Shown here piece by piece: positions 9,007 through 17,399 of a stretch of 64,000 nucleotides of DNA. Below the pieces are notes generated by a model. That model made no database searches. It saw only the letters and a list, made by a program, of their open reading frames with translations, and was not told the DNA's origin. How positions within the stretch are numbered: the first letter of the stretch is position 1; every line of letters begins with the position of its first letter. The DNA is taken from contig CAVRIV010000001.1 in NCBI GenBank assembly GCA_963721335.1, positions 62,001 to 126,000 on the forward strand, in the 5' to 3' direction. The position numbers and the translations under genes were made by a program. The DNA is from CAVXDY01 sp963721335. GTDB lineage: Bacteria; Actinomycetota; Thermoleophilia; Miltoncostaeales; Miltoncostaeaceae.

Positions 9007-10074
9007 ATGACCCCGTCCCGGCTATTGCGAGCGCTGCTCGCGGTGGTGGCCATCCTCGTCCTCTCGCTCGGCCTCGCGGCCTGTGGCGACGACGACGACT
9101 CGGCCGCCTCGAGCGATACGAGCGGCGCGACCGCTCCCGCTGGCGGCGCCATCCCGCCCGGCATCACCACGATCTCGATGCCCAAGCAGCTCGGCAACCC
9201 CTACGAGGAGATCGAGCACGGCGGCGTGACCATCGCCATGGAGGAGCTCGGCGGCAGCAACGAGATCGTCGGCCCGACCGACGCCGGCGCCTCGTCGCAG
9301 GTCCCGCTCATCAACTCGGTCACCCAGCAGGAGCCCGACGCCCTCATCATCGCCGGCAACGACGCCAACGCGGTCGCGCCCGCGCTGAAGAAGGCCGCCG
9401 ACGCGGGCATCAAGATCGTCGGCATGGACTCCGACGTGGCGACCGACGCCCGCACGGTGTTCATCAGCCAGGCCTCTGCCGAGGAGATCGGCCGCGATCA
9501 GGTGCGCCTGCTCTCCGAGCAGATCGGCGGAGCGGGTGAGATCGCGATCCTCTCGGCCACCGCGAACGCGCCCAACCAGAACCTCTGGATCGAGTTCATG
9601 AAGGACGAGCTGACGAAGCCCGAGTACGCCGACATCAAGCTGGTCACGGTCGCCTACGGCGACGATGACGACCAGAAGTCCTTCCAGGAGACCCAGGGCC
9701 TGATCCAGGCCTACCCCAACCTCAAGGGCATCATCTCGCCCACGACGGTCGGCATCTCGGCCGCCGCGCGCTTCCTGTCGACCTCTCCCAAGAAGGGGGT
9801 GGTCAAGCTGACGGGCCTCGGCACGCCGAACCAGATGCGCAAGTTCGTCAAGGACGGCACCGTCGAGGCGTTCGAGCTCTGGTCGCCGGAGGACGTCGGA
9901 TACCTCTCCGGCTACGCGGCCGCCAACCTCGTCGCGGGGAACATCACCGGCGCCGAGGGCGAGACCTTCGAGGCCGGCAAGCTCGGCGAGCGCACCATCG
10001 GGCCGGACGGGGTCATCATTCTCGGCCCGCCGACCCGCTTCACCGCCGAGAACATCGACGACTTCGACTTCTAG
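9007..10074 (+). CDS. rhaS: Rhamnose ABC transporter substrate-binding lipoprotein
   Basis: 355-residue periplasmic-binding-protein-like lipoprotein that captures the sugar outside the membrane. The N terminus is a lipoprotein signal (hydrophobic core VVAILVLSLGLAAC, with the lipobox Cys at about residue 28), followed by an acidic Ser/Thr/Ala linker. The mature part has the type-I fold signatures of the RhaS/LsrB group: ITTISMPKQLGNPYEE, DALIIAGNDANAVAPAL, GIKIVGMDSDVATDAR and FELWSPEDVGYLSGYAAANL. The ATG follows AGGAGGAAAC by a short spacer. Of the four transporter genes only this one has its own strong ribosome binding site, consistent with binding proteins being needed in excess. Confidence 0.92.
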   Translation: MTPSRLLRALLAVVAILVLSLGLAACGDDDDSAASSDTSGATAPAGGAIPPGITTISMPKQLGNPYEEIEHGGVTIAMEELGGSNEIVGPTDAGASSQVPLINSVTQQEPDALIIAGNDANAVAPALKKAADAGIKIVGMDSDVATDARTVFISQASAEEIGRDQVRLLSEQIGGAGEIAILSATANAPNQNLWIEFMKDELTKPEYADIKLVTVAYGDDDDQKSFQETQGLIQAYPNLKGIISPTTVGISAAARFLSTSPKKGVVKLTGLGTPNQMRKFVKDGTVEAFELWSPEDVGYLSGYAAANLVAGNITGAEGETFEAGKLGERTIGPDGVIILGPPTRFTAENIDDFDF

Positions 10075-10082
10075 TCGTCGAG

Positions 10083-11558
10083 ATGGCACCCAGCTCAGAG
10101 GTCCCCCTGGGGGCTGGGCGCCCTCCCCGGCCCGCGCCTCGCGCGCGGGTCGGGGTGTTCGGCATCGGCCTCGAGGCGTACTGGAGCCAGTTCGACGGTC
10201 TGCGCGAGCGGATCGAGGGCTACCAGGCGCGCGTCGAGGAGCGCGTCCGCGAGCTCGGCGCCGAGGTCGTCTCGGCCGGGCTCGTGGACACCGCCGAGCG
10301 AGCGCGCGAGGCCGGCGACCGCTTCGGGGGGGCCCAGCTCGACCTGCTGATCTGCCACGCGGTCACGTACGCAACCTCGAGCCAGGTGCTCCCGACCGCG
10401 CAGGGCGCGCGGGCGCCGGTGCTCCTGCTCGGCCTTCAGCCCGCGGCCACCCTCGACTACCCGTCGGTCGACACCGGCGAGTGGCTCGCCAACTGCGCGG
10501 CGTGCTGCGTTCCGGAGATCGCCGGCGCCTTCACCCGCGCCCGGATCCCCTACGACACCGTCGCCGGGACGATCGACGACGACGAGCGCGCCTGGGAGCG
10601 GATCGCGGCCTGGGTCCGCGCCGCCGGCGTCGCCCGGGAGCTGCGCCGGTCGCGCCTCGGCTTCCTCGGGCACACCTACCCGGGGATGCTCGACCTGTAC
10701 TCCGACTTCACCGCCGTCCACGCGCAGGTCGGCGCGCACGTGGAGGTGCTCGAGATCGACGACCTCGCGGCCCGGGTCGCGACGGTCGGCGCGGACGAGA
10801 TCGCCGCCAAGGAGGCCGAGATCCGCGCGATGTTCGACTTCGCCGACCCCTCGGCCGACCCGATCGCCGGGCCGATCGAGCCGGACCAGCTCGACTGGTC
10901 GGCCCGCGTGGCCGTCGGCCTCGATCGCCTGGTGGACGACTTCGCCCTCGACGGGCTCACCTACTACTACCGCGGGGTGGACGGCAACGAGGCCGAGCGC
11001 CTCGGCGCCGGCGTGATCGTCGGCAACTCGCTGCTCACCGCCCGCGGGGTCCCGACCTCGGGCGAGGGCGACCTCAAGACCAACATCGCCCAGCTCATCC
11101 TGGACCGCCTCGGCGCCGGAGGCTCGTACACCGAGTACTACGCCCTCGACCTGGCCGAGGGCTTCGTGCTCATGGGCCACGACGGGCCGGGCCACCTGGC
11201 GATCGCCGAGGGCCGCCCCACGCTGCGGGCGCTGCGCCTCTACCACGGCAAGCGCGGCTCCGGGCTGTCGGTGGAGTTCACCGTCCGCCATGGGCCGGTC
11301 ACGATCGTGGGCTGCACGCAGACCGCCGAGGGCCGGCTCAAGCTGATCGTCGCGGAGGGCGAGTCGATCCCCGGCCCGACCATGCGGATCGGCAACACCA
11401 ACAGCCGCCTGCGCTTCCCGGTCGCGCCGGCCGAGTTCCTCGAGCGGTGGTGCGCCGAGGGCCCCACGCACCACGTGGCGCTGGGCGTCGGCCACCGGGC
11501 GGCCGAGGTGCGCAAGGTGGCCTCCCTGCTCGGTCTCGAGCTCGCCGAGCCGGCCTGA
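10083..11558 (+). CDS. L-arabinose/L-fucose isomerase-family sugar isomerase
   Basis: 491-residue cytoplasmic aldose-ketose isomerase of the AraA/FucI superfamily. All four metal-ligand positions known from E. coli AraA can be matched: Glu in SGEGDLKT, Glu in SYTEYYALDLAEG, His in LMGHDGPGH, and a C-terminal His in HHVALGVGH. The N terminus (VGVFGIGLEAYWSQFDGL) matches AraA-like proteins. It sits between the transporter and the mutarotase in the rhamnose operon although a dedicated RhaI isomerase follows downstream, so it may widen the operon to another sugar (L-arabinose, L-fucose) or be a second rhamnose-acting enzyme. The specificity cannot be told from sequence. Its stop overlaps the next ATG. 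Confidence 0.8.
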   Translation: MAPSSEVPLGAGRPPRPAPRARVGVFGIGLEAYWSQFDGLRERIEGYQARVEERVRELGAEVVSAGLVDTAERAREAGDRFGGAQLDLLICHAVTYATSSQVLPTAQGARAPVLLLGLQPAATLDYPSVDTGEWLANCAACCVPEIAGAFTRARIPYDTVAGTIDDDERAWERIAAWVRAAGVARELRRSRLGFLGHTYPGMLDLYSDFTAVHAQVGAHVEVLEIDDLAARVATVGADEIAAKEAEIRAMFDFADPSADPIAGPIEPDQLDWSARVAVGLDRLVDDFALDGLTYYYRGVDGNEAERLGAGVIVGNSLLTARGVPTSGEGDLKTNIAQLILDRLGAGGSYTEYYALDLAEGFVLMGHDGPGHLAIAEGRPTLRALRLYHGKRGSGLSVEFTVRHGPVTIVGCTQTAEGRLKLIVAEGESIPGPTMRIGNTNSRLRFPVAPAEFLERWCAEGPTHHVALGVGHRAAEVRKVASLLGLELAEPA

Positions 11559-11878
11559 TGGAGCGCGTCTGCTTCCGGCTTCGGGTGCGGGCCGACCGGC
11601 TCGACGAGTACCGCGCGCGCCACCGGGCCGTGTGGCCCGAGATGCGCGAGGCCCTGACCGGCGCCGGCTGGCGCGACTACTCGCTCTTCCTCGACGACGA
11701 CGGCACGCTCATCGGCTACCTGGTCGCCGACGACTTCGCCGCCGCCCTCGCGGCGATGGAGGCGACCCAGGTCAACGCGCGATGGCAGGCCGAGATGGCG
11801 GAGTTCTTCGAGCTTCCCTCGGGCGAGCGGCCGGACACCGGCCTGCGGCGGCTCGAGGAGGTCTTCCACCTTGACTGA
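11558..11878 (+). CDS. rhaM: L-rhamnose mutarotase
   Basis: 106-residue RhaM/RhaU-family protein interconverting alpha and beta anomers of L-rhamnose, which speeds isomerase flux. Family features are YRARHRAVWPEMREAL (His as proton shuttle), GWRDYSLFLDDDGTLIGYL and the conserved ending RLEEVFHLD. The ATG at 11558 overlaps the previous TGA by one base, and the gene overlaps the kinase start by eight bases. The presence of this small enzyme is the best single argument that the operon handles L-rhamnose. Confidence 0.92.
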   Translation: MERVCFRLRVRADRLDEYRARHRAVWPEMREALTGAGWRDYSLFLDDDGTLIGYLVADDFAAALAAMEATQVNARWQAEMAEFFELPSGERPDTGLRRLEEVFHLD

Positions 11879-13373
11879 GGGGCCGATCCACGCCGCCGTC
11901 AACCTGGGCGCGTCCAGCGGCCGGGTCGTCGCCGGGCGCCGCGCCGGCGGCCGCATCGTGCTGGAGGAGGTCCACCGCTTCGCCAACCGCCCGGTGCGCC
12001 TGCCGGACGGCCTTCACTGGAGCCTGCCCGAGCTCTTCGGCCACGCGCTGGACGGCATCGGCGCGGCCGCCGCCCGCGGGCCGCTCGCCGGGATCGGCGT
12101 CAACGCCTGGGGCGTGGACTACGCGCTGCTCGACGGGGCCGGGGCGATGCTCGGGCTGCCCTTCCACTACCGCGACGCGCGCACCGAGGGGATGGAGGCG
12201 CGCGCCTTCGACCGGGTGCCCGCCGACGAGCTCTACGCGGCGACCGGCATCCAGACGCTGCCGATCAACACCGTCTTCCAGCTCCTCGCCGAGGAGGGCA
12301 CGCCGCGCCTCGCGGCCGCCGAGCGGCTCGCCTTCGTGCCCGACCTGGTGGCCTACTGGCTGAGCGGCGTGCTGGCCAACGAGTCCACGTGCGCGTCGAC
12401 CAGCGGCCTGCTCGACGCGCGCACCGGGCGCTGGGCGCTGGGCCTCGTCGCGCGTCTCGGGCTGCCGGAGCGGCTCTTCGCCGAGGTGGTCGAGCCCGGC
12501 GAGCGCCTCGGGCCGCTGCTCGCCGAGCACGCGGCCGGGCTCGGCCTGCCCGGCCGCCCCCCCGTGGTGGCCGTCGCGGGGCACGACACCGCCTCGGCGT
12601 TCGCGGGCGCTCCGGTCACGGGCGGCGCGTCGGCGGTCCTGTCGAGCGGCACCTGGTCGCTGCTCGGGATGGAGCTGCCCGGGCCGGTCCTGGAGGAGGC
12701 GGCCCGCGAGGCCAACCTCACCAACGAACGTGGCGTCGACGGGACGACGCGGCTGCTGAAGAACGTCATGGGCCTCTGGCTCCTGCAGGAGTGCCGCCGG
12801 TCCTGGGGCGCGGAGCGGTCGTTCGACGACCTCGTGACGATCGCCGAGGCGCACCGCGGCGAGGTCCCCCTGTTCGACCCCGACGACCCCGTCTTCCTGA
12901 GGCCCGGGCCGATGCCGGAGCTGATCTCCGCGATCGCGCGGCCCTCGCCGGCTCCGGACGACCATGCGGCCGTGGTGCGGGGCATCCTCGTCTCGCTGGC
13001 CTGCAAGTACCGGTGGGTGCTGGAGCGCCTGGAGCAGGTCGCCGGGGTCGAGGTCCGACGCGTCCACGTGATCGGCGGCGGCGCCCGCAACGCGGCGCTC
13101 TGCGGGCTGACGGCCGACGTCACGGGCCGGGCCGTCCTGGCCGGGCCGGTCGAGGCCGCGGCGCTGGGCAACGTCCTGGTCCAGATGCGGGCGAGCGGTA
13201 CGATCTCGTCGCGCGAGGAGATGCGGGCCCTGGCCGGTGCATCCGCCGATCCGGTCGAGCACGCGCCGACCGCCGACCGCGCGGGCGCCGAGGAGACGTA
13301 CCGCCGCTTCCTGGACGTCAGCGGCCTGCGCACGCCCGCCACCGTCGACCACCTGGAGGCGCGACCGACATGA
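11871..13373 (+). CDS. rhaB: Rhamnulokinase (FGGY family)
   Basis: 500-residue sugar kinase that phosphorylates L-rhamnulose at C1. FGGY-family landmarks are visible: NLGASSGRVVAGR (phosphate 1), IGVNAWGVDYALLD, FHYRDARTEGM, VAGHDTASAFAGAPV, SSGTWSLLGMELPGP and VIGGGARNAALCGLTAD near the C terminus. The start is TTG 11871, overlapping the mutarotase gene; no nearby ATG or GTG in frame conserves the first beta strand. The C terminus overlaps the RhaI start by four bases. Confidence 0.92.
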   Translation: MTEGPIHAAVNLGASSGRVVAGRRAGGRIVLEEVHRFANRPVRLPDGLHWSLPELFGHALDGIGAAAARGPLAGIGVNAWGVDYALLDGAGAMLGLPFHYRDARTEGMEARAFDRVPADELYAATGIQTLPINTVFQLLAEEGTPRLAAAERLAFVPDLVAYWLSGVLANESTCASTSGLLDARTGRWALGLVARLGLPERLFAEVVEPGERLGPLLAEHAAGLGLPGRPPVVAVAGHDTASAFAGAPVTGGASAVLSSGTWSLLGMELPGPVLEEAAREANLTNERGVDGTTRLLKNVMGLWLLQECRRSWGAERSFDDLVTIAEAHRGEVPLFDPDDPVFLRPGPMPELISAIARPSPAPDDHAAVVRGILVSLACKYRWVLERLEQVAGVEVRRVHVIGGGARNAALCGLTADVTGRAVLAGPVEAAALGNVLVQMRASGTISSREEMRALAGASADPVEHAPTADRAGAEETYRRFLDVSGLRTPATVDHLEARPT

Positions 13374-14569
13374 GCGACGCCTACGACCTGCTGGCCGGGT
13401 CGCTGCGGGAGCGCGGCATCGACGTCCCGGCGGCCGAGCGCGCCCTCGCCTCCCTCGTGGTGGAGACCCCCTCCTGGGGCTACGGCGACTCGGGCACCCG
13501 GTTCGGGGTCTTCCGCCAGGCCGGCCGGCCCCGGGACGTGCGGGAGCGCATCGACGACGCGGCCGAGGTGCACCGGCTCACCGGCACGGCCGGCGCCGTG
13601 GCACTCCACTTCCCGTGGGACGCCGCCGACGACTACGACGAGCTGCGCGCGTACATCGAGGGCGCCGGCCTGCGCGTGGGCGCCGTCAACCCCAACCTCT
13701 TCCAGGATCCGGACTACCGGCTGGGCTCGATCGCCCATCCCGACCGGCGGGTGCGCGAGAAGGCCGTCCGGCACCTGATGGAGTGCCTCGAGATCGCCAC
13801 GGCGCTCGGCGCGAGCGCCCAGTCGCTCTGGCTGGCCGACGGCACCAACTACCCGGGCCAGGACGACCTGCGGGAGCGCCGCCGCCGGCTCATGGAGAGC
13901 CTCGCCCGGGTGTACGAGGCCCTGCCACCCGAGCAGGAGCTGCTGGTCGAGTACAAGCTCTTCGAGCCCGCCTTCTACGCGACCGACCTCGCGGACTGGG
14001 GCTCGGCCCTCCTCGTCTGCCGGCGGCTCGGCGACCGCGCGAGCGTCCTGGTGGACCTCGGCCACCACGCGCAGGGCGTGAACGTGGAGCAGATCGTCGC
14101 GCTGCTGGCGGACGAGGGACGGCTCGGCGGCTTCCACTTCAACAACCGCAAGTACGCCGACGACGACCTGGTGGTCGGGTCGGTCAACCCCTTCGAGCTC
14201 TTCCTCATCTTCTGCGAGCTGGCCGGCGACCCGCTGCCCCGCCTGACCATCGACCAGTCGCACAACATCGAGGCGAAGGTCGAGGCGATGGTGCTGAGCG
14301 TGGTCAACATCCAGGAGGCCTACGCCCGCGCCCTGATCGTCGACCGGCCGGCTCTCGCGGCCGCGCAGCGCGACGAGGACGTGCTCGGCGGGCACGAGAT
14401 CCTGCTCGACGCGTTCCGCACCGATGTCCGCCCCCTGTGCGCCCGCGTGCGCGCCGGCGCGGGAGCCGCCGAGGACCCGGTCGCCGCCCTGCGCGCCTCC
14501 GGCTACGCCGTGCGGATGGGCGCGGCGCGCGCCACCCCCAAGGTCACGACCGAGGGATCCCCACGATGA
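13370..14569 (+). CDS. rhaI: L-rhamnose isomerase, RhaI type
   Basis: 399-residue TIM-barrel isomerase converting L-rhamnose to L-rhamnulose, of the Rhizobium/Pseudomonas RhaI type rather than E. coli RhaA. Barrel-strand and metal-site motifs seen are ETPSWGYGDSGTRFGVF, VEYKLFEPAFYATDLADWG, LVDLGHHAQGVNVEQI, FHFNNRKYADDDLVVGSVNP and DQSHNIEAKVEAMVLSV. ATG 13370 overlaps the kinase stop and the gene overlaps the aldolase start, so translation is coupled throughout. It coexists with an AraA-like isomerase in the same operon. Confidence 0.92.
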   Translation: MSDAYDLLAGSLRERGIDVPAAERALASLVVETPSWGYGDSGTRFGVFRQAGRPRDVRERIDDAAEVHRLTGTAGAVALHFPWDAADDYDELRAYIEGAGLRVGAVNPNLFQDPDYRLGSIAHPDRRVREKAVRHLMECLEIATALGASAQSLWLADGTNYPGQDDLRERRRRLMESLARVYEALPPEQELLVEYKLFEPAFYATDLADWGSALLVCRRLGDRASVLVDLGHHAQGVNVEQIVALLADEGRLGGFHFNNRKYADDDLVVGSVNPFELFLIFCELAGDPLPRLTIDQSHNIEAKVEAMVLSVVNIQEAYARALIVDRPALAAAQRDEDVLGGHEILLDAFRTDVRPLCARVRAGAGAAEDPVAALRASGYAVRMGAARATPKVTTEGSPR

Positions 14570-16644
14570 GCGTCTCGACGGAGCAGACGATCGACCGGGC
14601 GGACGACCTGTGGCCGCGGGAGCCGCCCGCCGCCGCCGACGAGCTGGACCGGCTGGTCTTCGCGTCCCGCCTGCTGGGGGCCGACCGGGCGGTGTCGAAC
14701 TTCGGCGGCGGGAACACCTCGGCCAAGGTGATCGCGACCGATCACGCGGGCCGCGAGGTCTCGGTCATGTGGGTCAAGGGCTCGGGAAGCGACCTCGCGA
14801 CCATGGAGCGCCGCCACGTCACCGGCCTGCGCCTCGAGGAGATGCTGCCGCTGATGGCCCGCGAGGCGATGAGCGACGAGGAGATGGTCGCCTACCTCGC
14901 GCGCTGCCAGATCGACCCGGCGATGCCGCGCTGCTCGATCGAGACGCTGCTGCACGCCTTCGTCCCCGCCGCGCACGTCCATCACACCCACCCGGACGGC
15001 ATCAACGTCCTGGCGGGCGCCGCCGACGGCGAGAGCCTGGTGGCGGAGTGCTTCGGCGGACGGGCGGCCTGGATCCCGTACATCCGCCCCGGGTTCACGC
15101 TGTCGCGGCAGGTGGGCGAGGCGGTGCGGGCGGACCCGGAGCTGGACCTGGTCGTCCTGGCCAAGCACGGCCTGGTCGTCTGGGGCGAGACGGCCGAGGC
15201 CGCCTATCGGCGCACGATCGCGGTCATCAACGAGGCGGTCGATTTCGTCAACGCGCGCACCGCGGGCCGGCCGCGGTTCGGAGGGCCGGCCGGCGCCCCG
15301 CCCGCCGCCTCCGCGGCGCTGCTCGAGGAGATCCTGCCCGCCCTGCGCGGGGCGGTCTCGAGCGATCGCCCCAAGGTGCTGTGCGTCAACACCTCCCCGC
15401 GAGTCCTGGAGTTCGTCGCGTCGGCGGCCGCGCCGGAGCTCGTCCGGGTGGGGGCGCCGTGCCCCGACCACCTGGTGCACACCAAGCGCCTGCCGCTCTG
15501 GGTGCCCTTCGATCCGGCCATCGACGACGCCGCGGCCCTCGTCGAGCGCATCCGCGAGCTCGCACCGGCGTACCGCGACGCCTACCGGGCCTACGTCGAG
15601 CGGTTCGGCGACGCGGACACCGTGCCGGCCGACCCGGACGCCCGGATCGTGCTGATCCAGAACGTCGGGCTCGTGGGCGTGGGGACGTCGGTCACGGCAG
15701 CCCGCCTGTCACGCGACCTGTACCAGCGCGCCATCGAGGTGATGGCCGGCGCGAGCGCGGTCAACCGGTTCGTCTCGCTCACGGCCGAGGAGAGCTTCGC
15801 GGTCGAGTACTGGCCGCTCGAGCTCTACAAGCTCTCGTTGGCGCCGCCGCCGGGCGAGCTCCAGGGAGCCGTCGCGCTGGTGACCGGTGCCGCGGGCGGC
15901 ATCGGGCGCGCGATCGTGGAGTCGCTGGGCGCGCTCGGCGCCTGTGTGGTCGGGTTCGACCTCGACGCCGACGGCGCCGGGGAGGCGGTCGCCGGCCTGG
16001 GCGAGCGCGGGGCGGCGCTGGGCGGCGACGTCACGAGCGAGGAGGCCGTCCGGGCCGCCTTCGCCCTGGCCGCCGAGCGCTTCGGCGGCGTGGACATCGT
16101 CGTCTCGAACGCCGGGGTCGCGTCGAGCGCCGCCATCGAGGACACCACGCTCGCCGAATGGCAGCGCAACCACGCGGTGCTCGTCACGGGGTACTTCCTG
16201 GTGGCCCGCGAGGCCTTCCGGCTCATGCGCGGCCAGGGGCGCGGCGGATCGATCGTCTTCGTCGCGTCCAAGAACGCGCTGGTGGCCTCCCGCAACGCGT
16301 CGGCCTACTCCTCGGCCAAGGCGGCCGAGCTGCACCTGGCCCGGTGCCTCGCCGAGGAGGGCGGGGACGCGGGGATCCGGGTCAACACGGTCAATCCGGA
16401 CGCCGTGCTCCAGGGCTCCCGCATCTGGGACTCGCGCTGGCGCCAGGAGCGCGCCGACGCCTACGGCATCGCGCCCGACGACCTCGAGGAGCACTACCGT
16501 CGTCGCACGACCCTCGGCGTCAACATCCTCCCCGCCGACATCGCGCAGGCCGTGGTGCACTTCGCCTCGCCCGCGCGCTCGGGCAAGAGCACCGGCAACC
16601 TGCTGAACGTCAACGGCGGCGTCGCCGCCGCCTACGCGAGGTAG
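14566..16644 (+). CDS. rhaD: Bifunctional rhamnulose-1-phosphate aldolase / lactaldehyde dehydrogenase
   Basis: 692-residue fusion (RhaEW type). The first 430 or so residues are a class II aldolase: NFGGGNTSAKV, then a zinc-binding HVHHTHPDGINVLAG. This half splits rhamnulose-1-phosphate into DHAP and L-lactaldehyde. The second half is a short-chain dehydrogenase: VALVTGAAGGIGRAI (Rossmann), the strand VSNAGVASSA, and the catalytic Tyr and Lys in AYSSAKAAELHLA. In this fusion family it oxidises L-lactaldehyde to L-lactate. It starts at ATG 14566, overlapping the RhaI stop, and ends five bases before the LutA GTG. Placing lactate-oxidising genes next is consistent with lactate being its product. 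Confidence 0.93.
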   Translation: MSVSTEQTIDRADDLWPREPPAAADELDRLVFASRLLGADRAVSNFGGGNTSAKVIATDHAGREVSVMWVKGSGSDLATMERRHVTGLRLEEMLPLMAREAMSDEEMVAYLARCQIDPAMPRCSIETLLHAFVPAAHVHHTHPDGINVLAGAADGESLVAECFGGRAAWIPYIRPGFTLSRQVGEAVRADPELDLVVLAKHGLVVWGETAEAAYRRTIAVINEAVDFVNARTAGRPRFGGPAGAPPAASAALLEEILPALRGAVSSDRPKVLCVNTSPRVLEFVASAAAPELVRVGAPCPDHLVHTKRLPLWVPFDPAIDDAAALVERIRELAPAYRDAYRAYVERFGDADTVPADPDARIVLIQNVGLVGVGTSVTAARLSRDLYQRAIEVMAGASAVNRFVSLTAEESFAVEYWPLELYKLSLAPPPGELQGAVALVTGAAGGIGRAIVESLGALGACVVGFDLDADGAGEAVAGLGERGAALGGDVTSEEAVRAAFALAAERFGGVDIVVSNAGVASSAAIEDTTLAEWQRNHAVLVTGYFLVAREAFRLMRGQGRGGSIVFVASKNALVASRNASAYSSAKAAELHLARCLAEEGGDAGIRVNTVNPDAVLQGSRIWDSRWRQERADAYGIAPDDLEEHYRRRTTLGVNILPADIAQAVVHFASPARSGKSTGNLLNVNGGVAAAYAR

Positions 16645-16648
16645 GGGG

Positions 16649-17399
16649 GTGGGGGCGGCCCCGCCACGGGTCCGAGTCGCCCTGCTCATCACGTGCTTCA
16701 ACGACACGCTCTTCCCCGGGGTGGGGCGGGCGGTCGTGGAGCTGCTGGAGCGCCTCGGATGCGAGGTGGCGTTCCCCGAGGAGCAGACCTGCTGCGGCCA
16801 GATGCACGGCAACACCGGCTATCGCGACCAGGCGCTCGACCTCGCGCGCCGCACCGCGCGGGTCTTCGCCGGCGAGGAGCTGATCGTGTGTCCCTCGGCC
16901 TCGTGCGCCGGATGGCTTCGGGAGCTGGCCCCGCGCCTGGCCGCCGACGCCGGCGATGAGCCCCTGCGGGCGGAGCTGGGAGGGCTGGGCTCGCGCCTTC
17001 GCGAGCTGACCGAGCTGCTCGTCAACGATCTCGGCGTGGAGGACGTGGGCGCGTCGTTCCCCCACCGGGTCACCTACCACCCCACATGCCACTCCCTCCG
17101 CGCGCTGGGCGTGGGCGAGCGCCCGCGCCGCCTGCTCGGCGCCGTGCGCGGGATCGACCTGGTCGACCTGCCCGAGGGCGAGGAGTGCTGCGGGTTCGGC
17201 GGCACCTTCGCCCTCAAGAACGCCGACACCTCGATGGCGATGCTCTCCGACAAGGTCGGCCACGTGCTGCTCGACCGGCGCCGAGGTGTGCGCCTCGGCG
17301 GACACCTCCTGCCTCATGCACATCGGCGGCGCGCTTCGCCGCCAGCGCACCGGCGTGCGCACGATGCACCTGGCCGAGATCCTGGCCGCCCGCGAGTGA
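16649..17399 (+). CDS. lutA: L-lactate utilisation protein LutA (Fe-S binding), one frameshift
   Basis: Subunit of the LutABC complex that oxidises L-lactate to pyruvate. It has two Cys-rich CCG repeats: EEQTCCGQMHGNTGY with CPSASCAGW, and EGEECCGFGGTFALKN followed, after a frame change near 17276, by ASADTSCLMHIGG and the conserved end MHLAEILAARE. At the shift, CTCGACCGG probably lacks two bases of a Leu-Asp-Thr-Gly sequence. About 250 residues, as usual. GTG 16649 follows a G-rich leader right behind the aldolase gene; the stop overlaps the LutB GTG. Both halves of the second Cys motif are perfect, so an assembly error is the simpler reading. Confidence 0.88.

Noticed and set aside
10095..11495. 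466-codon open frame on the minus strand
   Set aside because: It is fully antisense to the isomerase gene, whose metal ligands are intact; it is a composition artefact.
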